From assembly GCA_910587695.1 (NCBI GenBank), contig CAJUNC010000033.1, forward strand, positions 1 through 9,806: a DNA stretch of 9,806 bases. The letters are read 5' to 3'. The position numbers were made by a program, and so were the translations under genes. Below are positions 1-6,026 of this stretch, piece by piece. Every line of letters begins with the position of its first letter. Position 1 is the stretch's first letter. The notes under the pieces were generated by a model. It searched no databases and was not told where the DNA came from. It saw only the letters and a program-made list of their open reading frames with translations. Origin of the DNA: an uncultured Lactobacillus sp. (GTDB lineage: Bacteria; Bacillota; Bacilli; Lactobacillales; Lactobacillaceae).

Positions 1-267
1 GAAATGGCGATCGTGATCTTTATCATCAGTTTGTTGATCTTGATCATCATTCCTAACGTCGCTAAACAACGTTCCAATGCTGAAAAGGTCAATACTCAAG
101 CCTTGCAAGCTGAATTAGATACACAAGCTCAACTATATGCCGATGAAAAAGGAACTGAGATGGAAAATGTTGCTCCAACGGATCTTGAAAAAGATGGATA
201 TTTGACAGCTAAACAAGTAGCTGCCATCGAAAAACATCATCTTAAAGTTGAAAAGAAAGATCAATGA
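1..267 (+). CDS. comGC: ComGC, major competence pseudopilin (5' end outside window)
   Basis: This is the C-terminal part (about 88 codons) of the major pseudopilin of the competence pilus, which draws DNA through the cell wall. The window opens on a Glu codon (positions 1-3) followed by Met and a run of about 15 hydrophobic residues ending in IIIPNVAKQ. This matches the region of a type IV prepilin just after the cleavage site, so the Glu is probably the conserved E5 and the ATG at 4 is internal, not the start. The rest is a soluble helix and a small C-terminal domain ending KVEKKDQ. The TGA stop overlaps the ATG of comGD, so the two are translationally coupled. The following four genes, all ComG-like, make the assignment firm. 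ComGC needs cleavage and methylation by the ComC peptidase, which is not in the window. Confidence 0.9.
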   Translation, partial: EMAIVIFIISLLILIIIPNVAKQRSNAEKVNTQALQAELDTQAQLYADEKGTEMENVAPTDLEKDGYLTAKQVAAIEKHHLKVEKKDQ

Positions 268-698
268 TTATGAAAGTTCATGGCTTTACGCTTGTTGAAG
301 TGACTTTGACCCTTTTTATTGCAACTTGTATATTTTTATTTGGGATCGGTCTAGGAACACATACATTAGCTAGTTTACAAGAAAAGTTGTTCTTTAATGA
401 ATTGCGTCAAACTTGGTTTGCAACGATCTATCAAGGGGAGCAACAAAAACAATATACTTGGATCCAGTTTGAGAAAAAACAGGTCAAGTTTAGTGTCGGA
501 CAAAAGACATTAAAAATTCTGGTATATCCAAGATCATTGACGCCGACAACTGATCATCAGGAGTTATCAGTGAGTGGTCTAGGATCGCTTAGTCCTACGA
601 CGGAAACGTTTACTTCAACTTTAGGTAAAGAGTATCAAGTGCATTTTCAATTAGGGTATGGCACACAATATCGTGTTGAAGAATATGCTAAAAGGTAG
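264..698 (+). CDS. comGD: ComGD, competence minor pseudopilin
   Basis: Minor pseudopilin of the competence pilus. The N terminus MIMKVHG|FTLVEV is a textbook class III prepilin signal: Gly7 before the cut, Phe8 as the new N terminus, Glu12 as E5, then a hydrophobic stretch to about residue 28. The rest (about 115 residues) is a polar pseudopilin domain of about the usual length. The start at 264 overlaps the comGC stop (ATGA). A second ATG at 270 would give a two-residue shorter leader, and neither has a strong Shine-Dalgarno, which fits coupling to comGC. Gene order separates it from the other FTLVE proteins of the operon. Confidence 0.88.
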   Translation: MIMKVHGFTLVEVTLTLFIATCIFLFGIGLGTHTLASLQEKLFFNELRQTWFATIYQGEQQKQYTWIQFEKKQVKFSVGQKTLKILVYPRSLTPTTDHQELSVSGLGSLSPTTETFTSTLGKEYQVHFQLGYGTQYRVEEYAKR

Positions 699-706
699 GT
701 GATAGT

Positions 707-961
707 GTGCGTGTACAGGCTTTTTTGTTGGCGGATGCACTGAGCAGGATGAGTGTATTATTAGTCGTTAGTACGTTATTGTACTTGACAGATCTACGGT
801 TGCATCAAGCGACAACACAAGCTTATCTACAAGTTCAAGTAGCGCAAAAGTTACTAGTGCAGAGCCGATCACAAACGACAAAAGCTAAAGGAGGAAAAAT
901 TGAAGTTCAGATCACAGATCGAGCCGGACATCAAATTACACTTGAATTGCGCAAAGATTAA
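707..961 (+). CDS. comGE: ComGE-like competence minor pseudopilin
   Basis: Small (84 aa) protein in the comGE position. It begins at GTG 707, supported by AGGTGA at 697-702 four bases upstream; no ATG is available in frame. The N terminus MRVQA|FLLADAL followed by a hydrophobic stretch (to about residue 28) resembles a prepilin, but the residue before the expected cut is Ala rather than Gly and position +5 is Asp rather than Glu. Such departures are known for ComGE-type proteins. After the membrane segment comes a Gln/Lys-rich helix (about 32-58) and a short strand-forming tail. The last 62 bases overlap the start of comGF. Identity rests mainly on position and size, since sequence conservation in this family is low. 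Confidence 0.75.
   Translation: MRVQAFLLADALSRMSVLLVVSTLLYLTDLRLHQATTQAYLQVQVAQKLLVQSRSQTTKAKGGKIEVQITDRAGHQITLELRKD
887..894 (+). promoter_or_regulatory. Shine-Dalgarno sequence of comGF inside comGE
   Basis: AAAGGAGG lies within the comGE coding sequence, five bases before the TTG at 900. It is the best ribosome site in the comG segment and is the reason for choosing the TTG start, which gives a comGE/comGF overlap of 62 bases. Confidence 0.75.
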
Positions 962-1400
962 GGGCTTTACTTTGATCGAGGCCACAGTTGCGCTAGTAGT
1001 GACAGCTTTGGGTCTAGCGCTGTTAGCGGGGATCGGCTCAGATATGCAAAAACAAGTGGTGGCTAAACAGGAGACTGATCAATTTGAGTGGGAACGTTTT
1101 GTAAGTTTGCTACAAAATGAGCGCCAACATTTCGCCTTAGTAAAAAGACCAGGTGAAAATGTGGAAAATATCTATTTATATAGTCGAAAAGCTAAAAAAG
1201 ATTATATCGTTCATTATGCAAGTGAACGTGACAAAGTGATCATGGAGACCGCATCTGGTGGTTATATGCCGTTATTGTATCGAGTATCTAGTTTTAGTGC
1301 AGTTAAACAAGGTGAAACGATAAAAATAACCGCCCAGATCGATCAAAGAGTTTATCAGGCGACCTTGAGCTTACCGTTACAGAAAGAAAGTGGACTATGA
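900..1400 (+). CDS. comGF: ComGF, competence minor pseudopilin
   Basis: Minor pseudopilin of the competence pilus, 166 aa. The prepilin motif KG|FTLIEA has Gly22 before the cut and Glu27 as E5, followed by a hydrophobic segment to about residue 47 and a globular domain rich in beta strands, as in the ComGF family. The TTG start at 900 has a near-perfect ribosome site but gives a long 22-residue leader. A second TTG at 942 would give a more usual 8-residue leader (MNCAKIKG) but has no visible ribosome site, so 900 is preferred. The gene begins inside comGE and its TGA stop overlaps the ATG of comGG, so it is embedded in the operon and probably translated by coupling. Confidence 0.85.
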   Translation: MKFRSQIEPDIKLHLNCAKIKGFTLIEATVALVVTALGLALLAGIGSDMQKQVVAKQETDQFEWERFVSLLQNERQHFALVKRPGENVENIYLYSRKAKKDYIVHYASERDKVIMETASGGYMPLLYRVSSFSAVKQGETIKITAQIDQRVYQATLSLPLQKESGL

Positions 1401-1678
1401 AATTGAAAGGAACACTGCTGAGTTCAGCGCTATTGATGCTAGTTTTGGTGACAGCTGTTTTTTACGCGCAATTGTTAGGACACCAGCTTCAGCAGGCAAC
1501 ATATCAACGACAAAGTATGTATTATCGTGCCCGTGCCTTAGCTGTGTTGGCCCAAAAACTTGACTTAAAACCTGGACAAAAAGCAAGTTCAGCTCAAGGG
1601 CAAGTAGAGATGTTAAAAGATCAAGTCAAAGTGTTTCTTCCAAATGGCCAAAAATATACCCTTGATCAGATCAACTAG
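1397..1678 (+). CDS. comGG: ComGG-like competence pseudopilin, last gene of the comG operon
   Basis: Protein of 93 aa starting at an ATG that overlaps the comGF stop (ATGA). It has a short basic N terminus (MKLKG), one hydrophobic segment (about residues 6-28) and a short polar tail. There is no E5 glutamate after the Lys-Gly, as is usual for ComGG, whose prepilin motif is degenerate even in well-studied species. The role is inferred from position as the last gene of a comGC-GD-GE-GF run and from size; sequence alone would not identify it. No terminator hairpin is visible behind it, so some transcripts may continue into ytxK. Confidence 0.72.
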   Translation: MKLKGTLLSSALLMLVLVTAVFYAQLLGHQLQQATYQRQSMYYRARALAVLAQKLDLKPGQKASSAQGQVEMLKDQVKVFLPNGQKYTLDQIN

Positions 1679-1688
1679 CTAGCACGAC

Positions 1689-1716
1689 TTGAAATTCTAG
1701 TAAGATGTGCGATAAT
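1689..1716 (+). promoter_or_regulatory. Probable SigA promoter of ytxK
   Basis: TTGAAA (1689-1694) and GATAAT (1711-1716) are separated by 16 bases, and the -10 is preceded by TG plus one base, an extended -10. It sits in the 74-base gap between comGG and ytxK and would place a transcript start about 30 bases before the ytxK ATG. It would let ytxK be expressed when the competence operon is silent. Confidence 0.6.
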
Positions 1717-1752
1717 AAGACGTTAGTAAAAAAGTTGATTAGGGTGTGAAAA

Positions 1753-2763
1753 ATGGCATTAGCAAAAGTGGAAGAAAAATTTCAATTATTGAATGAAGCG
1801 ATCGAGCTCTTGCAAGAAAATGTAGGATGTTCAACGTTAGATGCTTTAATAGAAACGTTTGAAAATTTGTTAGATAATGGTCGAGTCCATGTTGAAGACG
1901 GGACACCAGATGAAGCAACAGTCGCTAAACTAAAAGATTTCTATCAAAAGATCGATTTAGCTTCTTTATCTAAAGAAGAACGGCGCTTAGTATTGCAATT
2001 GTGCCTTTTACAAGCTTATAAGCGTGAAAAAGTTCAAGCAAATCACCAAATGACACCAGATACGATCGGATTTTTATTGGCATATCTGATCGAAAAAGTT
2101 GGGAAATATACAGCTGGCCTAAAGCTATTGGATCTGACGGTCGGGACAGGAAATTTGTTATCAGCGATCTTGAGCACCTTAGAGAAAAATGGCTGGAAAG
2201 AGCTTGATGTCTATGGGGTCGACAACGATGATACGATGTTAGCTTTAGCCAATATCTCTGCTGAATTGATGCAAAGTAAAACGCAATTGGTCCATCAAGA
2301 TGCATTGGCTGAGTTACAAGTACCACTAGCTGATATTGTCGTAGCTGATCTGCCGATCGGCTACTATCCTCTTGATAGTCGGGTAAAAGAGTATCAGACA
2401 GCATTTGCCGAAGGGCATTCTTACGTACATTATCTGCTGATCGAACAAGCACTTGAGCAATTAGTAGATGGCGGTTGGGGTGTCTTTGTCGTTCCACGTG
2501 GGATGTTTGAAGCCCCTGAGGCCAAACAATTACTGCAAGTGATCCAAGAAAAAGGCTATTTACAAGGTCTGCTCAATTTACCACAGCAACTATTTATCAA
2601 TGAGAATTCGCAAAAATCGATCTTGCTCTTACAAAAGAAAGGAGCACATGCTAAGCAAGCTGAACCTATCTTATTGGGAGAATTTCCACTGATGAAAAAT
2701 CAAATGGAGTTTGTCAAATTCATGCAAGAGATCGATAACTGGCAAGTTCAAAACTTTGCTTAA
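1753..2763 (+). CDS. ytxK: YtxK-like class I SAM-dependent methyltransferase
   Basis: Protein of 336 aa of the N6-adenine methylase fold type that regularly follows comG in Firmicutes. Residues 1-100 are helical; residues 101-300 form the SAM-binding domain. The SAM motif is seen at 127-133 (DLTVGTG), an acidic strand end follows at 156-160 (VDNDD), and the motif IV position reads DLPIGYY (199-205), a variant of the (D/N)PPY of adenine methylases. There is no DNA-recognition domain or restriction partner, so it is unlikely to be a restriction-modification enzyme. The substrate of this family is, to my knowledge, not established. The ATG at 1753 has AGGGTG six bases upstream. It has its own promoter and a terminator right behind it, so it can be a single-gene unit. 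Confidence 0.88.
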   Translation: MALAKVEEKFQLLNEAIELLQENVGCSTLDALIETFENLLDNGRVHVEDGTPDEATVAKLKDFYQKIDLASLSKEERRLVLQLCLLQAYKREKVQANHQMTPDTIGFLLAYLIEKVGKYTAGLKLLDLTVGTGNLLSAILSTLEKNGWKELDVYGVDNDDTMLALANISAELMQSKTQLVHQDALAELQVPLADIVVADLPIGYYPLDSRVKEYQTAFAEGHSYVHYLLIEQALEQLVDGGWGVFVVPRGMFEAPEAKQLLQVIQEKGYLQGLLNLPQQLFINENSQKSILLLQKKGAHAKQAEPILLGEFPLMKNQMEFVKFMQEIDNWQVQNFA

Positions 2764-2768
2764 AAAAC

Positions 2769-2809
2769 AAAGAGCTACTTTTCCAAAATGGTAGTAGCTC
2801 TTTATTTTT
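2769..2809 (+). terminator. Rho-independent terminator after ytxK
   Basis: The 10-bp stem AAAGAGCTAC (2769-2778) pairs perfectly with GTAGCTCTTT (2794-2803) and is followed by a T-rich run to 2809. It begins six bases after the ytxK stop. Confidence 0.85.
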
Positions 2810-2817
2810 GTGTATGA

Positions 2818-2868
2818 TTGAATTTTGTTCATCTAAAAATGAAATAGTTGAATTTTACTTAACTAAAA
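2818..2868 (+). repeat. Two direct copies of a TTGAATTTT...CTAAAA element before cycA
   Basis: Two 21-base copies start at 2818 and 2848. Each reads TTGAATTTT, six variable bases, then CTAAAA; 17 of 21 positions agree. They are 30 bases apart, about three helical turns, and lie upstream of the cycA ribosome site in otherwise plain A/T-rich DNA. This spacing would suit a regulator bound on one face of the helix, but the low complexity of the DNA means chance is possible. I see no convincing -35/-10 pair for cycA nearby. Confidence 0.4.
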
Positions 2869-2913
2869 GATTAAGCTAAACTTAATTATATGAAATATTA
2901 AAGGAGTTTTTTG

Positions 2914-4287
2914 ATGGAAAATGAAGAGCAATATGCCCGTGGCTTAAAGAGTCGGCATGTCCAGTTGATCGCATTAGGTGGAACGATCGGGACCGGGCTA
3001 TTTTTAGGTTCAGGAAAATCGATCCAGTTAGCAGGACCTTCGATCGTCTTAGCATATCTTATAACAGGTGCGATCTGCTTCTTGTTGATGCGTGCGATGG
3101 GGGAATTGCTACTTTCGGACTTAAAGAGCCATTCGTTTATTGATTTTATCGAGCGCTATTTAGGCAAAGATATTGGCTTTATCACCGGTTGGACATATTG
3201 GGTCTGTTGGATAACGATCGCGATGGCTGATGTGACGGCAAGTGGGATGTACATCCACTATTGGTTCCCACATATTCCTGAGTGGATCCCTGGTTTCATC
3301 ATTTTAGCGATATTGCTAGCTTTGAATTTGATCACTGTTGCTTTGTTTGGCGAGACTGAATTTTGGTTTGCTTTGATCAAAGTCATTGCGATCGTTGCAT
3401 TGATCGTGATCGGGATCGTTTTAGTCGTGATCGGTTATGAAACACCTAGTGGACATGCTTCTGTGATGAATTTAGTTGATTATGGTGGTCTTTTCCCTAA
3501 AGGCTTAGGTGGATTTTTGATGTCATTTCAAATGGTAACATTTGGGTTTATCGGGATCGAAATGATCGGTGTCACAGCTTCTGAAACTCAAGATCCTAAA
3601 ACCGTGATCCCTAAGGCGATCAATGAGATCCCACTTCGGATAATTATTTTTTATGTGGGATCATTACTAGCTTTGATGTGTATCTATCCTTGGAGATCGA
3701 TCACGCCAGATCAAAGTCCATTTGTTCAAGTTTTTGAAAATATTGGTATTCCTGCTGCGGCTGGAATTATTAATTTTGTTGTTTTGACAGCTGCTGCTTC
3801 AGCATGTAATAGTTCGATCTTTAACACTGGTCGAATGGTCTTTTCCTTGACATATAAAGAAAAAGGTCGATTTGCTAAAAAGATGAGCAAACTTTCACGG
3901 CATCAAGTCCCAGCTAATGCGATCCGCTTTTCGACAGCAGTTATTGCTTTAACGGTCGTAGCCAACTTGGTGATCCCAAACACATCTCTATTTACTTTTA
4001 TCTCAAGTGTTGCAACGACGTGTTTCCTCTTTATCTGGGGTGCGATCGTGGTCGCTCACTTGAAATATCGTAAAGAGTTGAAAGCTAAGGGGCAAAAAAA
4101 TGAATCTAATTTCAAGATGCCACTTTATCCAGCTTCAGACTATGCAGTCTTGATCTTTTTAGCTTTTGTCTGTGTGATCATGTGTTTTGAACAAGCAACT
4201 TTGATCGCGCTACTGGCTTCGTTAGTTTGGTTTGCAACGCTCTTTATGTTAAATAAGTTGCGTAAAAAACATTTATCTGAAAATTAG
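2914..4287 (+). CDS. cycA: CycA-like amino-acid permease (D-Ser/D-Ala/Gly transporter type)
   Basis: Cytoplasmic-membrane proton-coupled amino-acid transporter of the APC superfamily, amino acid transporter subfamily, 457 aa with about 12 hydrophobic segments. The N-terminal signature HVQLIALGGTIGTGLFLGSG (15-34) is the substrate-binding unwound helix of this family. MRAMGELLLS, FTGWTYW-like (ITGWTYW), the FGE.EFWFA.IK stretch, INFVVLTAAASACNS and the MPLYP turn match E. coli CycA closely as I recall it, better than LysP, GabP or AroP. Substrates are therefore probably glycine, D-alanine, L-alanine or D-serine, but specificity is inferred from resemblance only. ATG 2914 is chosen over TTG 2911 because AAGGAG (2901-2906) is seven bases from the ATG and only four from the TTG. 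It stands alone between a terminator and a terminator-like hairpin. Confidence 0.87.
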   Translation: MENEEQYARGLKSRHVQLIALGGTIGTGLFLGSGKSIQLAGPSIVLAYLITGAICFLLMRAMGELLLSDLKSHSFIDFIERYLGKDIGFITGWTYWVCWITIAMADVTASGMYIHYWFPHIPEWIPGFIILAILLALNLITVALFGETEFWFALIKVIAIVALIVIGIVLVVIGYETPSGHASVMNLVDYGGLFPKGLGGFLMSFQMVTFGFIGIEMIGVTASETQDPKTVIPKAINEIPLRIIIFYVGSLLALMCIYPWRSITPDQSPFVQVFENIGIPAAAGIINFVVLTAAASACNSSIFNTGRMVFSLTYKEKGRFAKKMSKLSRHQVPANAIRFSTAVIALTVVANLVIPNTSLFTFISSVATTCFLFIWGAIVVAHLKYRKELKAKGQKNESNFKMPLYPASDYAVLIFLAFVCVIMCFEQATLIALLASLVWFATLFMLNKLRKKHLSEN

Positions 4288-4331
4288 TAAGTAGAGTATT
4301 CGACAATATGGTCAGTACTTATGAGTAGAGA

Positions 4332-4374
4332 GGGTCTTACTATGATGTATATTTTTTGCATCGTGGTGAGACCC
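4332..4374 (+). terminator. Terminator-like 16-bp hairpin after cycA
   Basis: GGGTCTTACTATGATG (4332-4347) pairs over all 16 positions with CATCGTGGTGAGACCC (4359-4374), using three G-T pairs, around an 11-base loop that holds six consecutive T. The following bases TTGTTGTATT are T-rich but interrupted, so termination may be incomplete. It lies 44 bases after the cycA stop and is its likely terminator. Confidence 0.6.
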
Positions 4375-4470
4375 TTGTTGTATTATCGAACATAGCGTAG
4401 ATGCATATTTGATACCGTCAGTCTTTTTGAAACCAGATAGTGCGTCACTACTTGGCTTTGGTCTAAGCAG

Positions 4471-4499
4471 TTACCTTTTATGTGATTTTCAGCTATACT
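4471..4499 (+). promoter_or_regulatory. Possible promoter of the yutD operon
   Basis: TTACCT (4471-4476) and TATACT (4494-4499) are 17 bases apart. The -10 matches the consensus at five of six positions but the -35 at only three. It would give a leader of about 150 bases before yutD. No better pair was found in the interval. Confidence 0.35.
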
Positions 4500-4540
4500 A
4501 TATTAGAGGTATATCAACCATTATTGTAATTAATAGTATA

Positions 4541-4578
4541 TGTGATTCACACGAAAGACAAATGTGATGTGAATGTGA
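4541..4578 (+). repeat. TGTGA repeat cluster in the yutD leader
   Basis: TGTGATTCACA (4541-4551) is a perfect palindrome around its central T. TGTGA recurs at 4563, 4568 and 4574. In RNA, ATTCACA (4545-4551) can pair perfectly over seven bases with TGTGAAT (4568-4574), and TCACA can instead pair with the copies at 4563 or 4574, so alternative hairpins exist just before the ribosome-site sequence at 4590. Confidence 0.45.
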
Positions 4579-4589
4579 CAAGAAATTTA

Positions 4590-4630
4590 GGAAAGGAGAG
4601 GCTATATTTCTTTCGCAAGCAACATGCTTG
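4590..4630 (+). promoter_or_regulatory. Orphan Shine-Dalgarno sequence and start-region hairpin before yutD
   Basis: GGAAAGGAGAGG (4590-4601) is a very strong ribosome-site sequence, yet no ATG, GTG or TTG in the yutD frame lies 5-12 bases behind it. The next ATG (4624) is in another frame, 22 bases away, and is partly held in the perfect 6-bp hairpin CAAGCA (4616-4621) / TGCTTG (4625-4630). That ATG frame stops after 13 codons at 4663-4665. This may be a leader peptide or a sign that the start region has a one-base difference. Confidence 0.5.
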
Positions 4631-4657
4631 ACTACATTTTATATAGCAGGAATTTTT

Positions 4658-5239
4658 TTGAATAGTGAAAAAAAGGAACGCCGAGAAGCGCAGTTAGCCA
4701 AGAAAGCTGAGACGATCAAAGCTTTTGCGAGTGAAGTCATTTTACAAAGTCCTACCCAAATGTTGATCGATGGGCGACCATATATTTTAGAGAAGAACTA
4801 TCGCAATGGGTTTGACGTCGAAAAACTAGAGGAACGTTTTAGCGATATTTTGACCAAGTATGATTACATTGTAGGTGACTGGGGTTATGATCAATTGCGG
4901 TTGCGTGGCTTTTATGCTGCAAGTAGCAATAAAGGGACGCCAACGCAAAGTATTGAACGTTTACAGGATTATCTTTACGAATATTGTAATTTTGGCTGTG
5001 CTTATTTTATCTTGCGCAATTTAGATGTTCAGACTCCGACGCCATCGCATAATGGCGGTAAGAATAAAAAGACTGGTCATAAGCGTCGGACACAAAATAG
5101 AAAAGAAAAATCGCAAAAGGCATATACAGCACAACGTGTATATGATATAAATAAAAAGCAACCTCGATCGAAAAAATATACGACAGATCAGGTCAAAAAA
5201 CGCAAACGGCGCTTTACGATCCGCCAAAAAAATAAATAA
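4658..5239 (+). CDS. yutD: YutD-like protein (DUF1027)
   Basis: Member of the conserved, uncharacterised Firmicutes YutD family. The family core is clear: IDGRPY at about residues 37-42, YDYIVGDWGYDQLRLRGF at 68-85 and YLYEYCNFGCAYF at 105-117, with two conserved Cys. A Lys/Arg-rich tail (about 125-193) without predicted fold follows; it suggests RNA or ribosome contact, which is inference. The start is uncertain. No ATG exists in frame before the core's own Met. TTG 4658 has AGCAGGAA at 4645-4652 and is preferred; TTG 4628 would add ten residues (MTTFYIAGIF) but lacks a ribosome site. The gene leads a three-gene operon; the next start is 16 bases after its stop. Confidence 0.85.
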   Translation: MNSEKKERREAQLAKKAETIKAFASEVILQSPTQMLIDGRPYILEKNYRNGFDVEKLEERFSDILTKYDYIVGDWGYDQLRLRGFYAASSNKGTPTQSIERLQDYLYEYCNFGCAYFILRNLDVQTPTPSHNGGKNKKTGHKRRTQNRKEKSQKAYTAQRVYDINKKQPRSKKYTTDQVKKRKRRFTIRQKNK

Positions 5240-5255
5240 GGGGTAGTTTACCAAA

Positions 5256-6026
5256 ATGAAAAAATATGCAGGTTATATGATCGATCTTGATGGCACGATC
5301 TATCGTGGTAAGGAAAAGATCCCAGCTGCGAAACATTTTATCGAAAATTTACAGGCTAAAAATATTCCATTTCTCTTTGTGACTAATAATAGTACACAAG
5401 CACCGGAAAAAGTCGTTGCTAATTTAGCAAAGAACTTTGATATTCATGTTACAGTCGATAACATTTTTACTTCAGCTTTAGCGACAGCAGATTATATTGC
5501 TGATTTGGATAGTGAAAAAAGAACGGTTTATGTGATCGGCGAATTAGGCTTAAAACAAGCTATTTTAGAGCGGGGGTTTAAATTTGAGGAGACAACACCT
5601 GATTATGTAGTTGTAGGTCTAGATTATGATGTAACATATCACAAATTTGAATTAGCAACATTAGCGATCAAGCGTGGGGCTACCTTTATTGGGACAAATG
5701 CAGATACGAATCTACCTAACGAGCGCGGATTAGTTCCCGGTGCTGGTTCAGTGATCGCTTTAGTTGAATGTGCAACGCAACAAAAAGCACACTATGTTGG
5801 TAAGCCAGAAACGATCATCATGGAAAAAGCTTTGAAGCGCTTAGGTCTAGCCAAAGATCAAGTAGCAATGGTCGGTGACAACTATATGACTGATATTCAA
5901 GCTGGGATCAATTTTGGGATCGATACGATCTTAGTTTATACAGGCGTTTCAACAAGGGAACAAGTGGCTACTAAAGCTATCAAACCAACAGTTGAGCTCG
6001 ATTCTTTAGACCAATGGGAAGTCTAA
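5256..6026 (+). CDS. yutF: HAD-IIA phosphatase, NagD/YutF type (TIGR01457-like)
   Basis: Cytoplasmic haloacid-dehalogenase superfamily hydrolase, 256 aa, usual length. All four HAD motifs are present: DLDGT with nucleophile Asp10 and acid/base Asp12; TNN with Thr43 (motif II); Lys183 in GKPE (motif III); and GDNYMTD with Asp208 and Asp213 for magnesium (motif IV). Between motifs II and III lies the large C2-type cap domain (about residues 60-170) that defines subclass IIA. Relatives include E. coli NagD (nucleotide phosphatase) and B. subtilis YutF; the in vivo substrate is not fixed by sequence. The ATG at 5256 follows AAGGGG (5238-5243) at a rather long 12-base spacing. It overlaps the next gene by 13 bases. 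Confidence 0.93.
   Translation: MKKYAGYMIDLDGTIYRGKEKIPAAKHFIENLQAKNIPFLFVTNNSTQAPEKVVANLAKNFDIHVTVDNIFTSALATADYIADLDSEKRTVYVIGELGLKQAILERGFKFEETTPDYVVVGLDYDVTYHKFELATLAIKRGATFIGTNADTNLPNERGLVPGAGSVIALVECATQQKAHYVGKPETIIMEKALKRLGLAKDQVAMVGDNYMTDIQAGINFGIDTILVYTGVSTREQVATKAIKPTVELDSLDQWEV

Larger units (their letters stand above)
4288..4627. other. 340-base gene-poor interval between cycA and yutD
   Basis: No convincing gene is seen. The interval contains a terminator-like hairpin (4332-4374), a smaller hairpin (4433-4455: CCAGATAGTG, loop CGT, CACTACTTGG, with one mismatch and one G-T pair), a possible promoter (4471-4499), an 8-base inverted repeat TATACTAT (4494-4501) / ATAGTATA (4533-4540), a cluster of TGTGA repeats (4541-4578) and an isolated strong ribosome-site sequence (4590-4601). 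Reading frames open on both strands between about 4370 and 4567 lack a usable start and ribosome site. Unlike the flanking genes it has no GATC site. Confidence 0.6.

Noticed and set aside
1970..2497. 175-codon open frame on the - strand inside ytxK
   Set aside because: It lies wholly opposite a well-supported methyltransferase gene, shows no known motif or ribosome site, and is a shadow of that gene.
1753..2763. ytxK as part of a restriction-modification or phage-defence system
   Set aside because: No specificity domain, no endonuclease neighbour, and ytxK next to comG is ordinary in Firmicutes.
2911..2913. TTG 2911 as the cycA start
   Set aside because: Only four bases from AAGGAG; ATG 2914 is at the normal seven-base distance.
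4541..4551. TGTGATTCACA as a CRP-type or CcpA site
   Set aside because: The spacing between half sites is one base, not the six of CRP sites, and it lacks the CG core of a cre site.
4365..4570. Open frames on both strands in the cycA-yutD gap as a possible small gene
   Set aside because: No ATG or ribosome site in a useful place, it overlaps hairpins and a promoter candidate, and the translations resemble nothing I know.
5021..5254. 77-codon - strand frame opposite the yutD tail
   Set aside because: Its hydrophobic, Phe/Leu/Ile-rich content is the mirror of the Lys/Arg-rich codons of yutD; no ribosome site.
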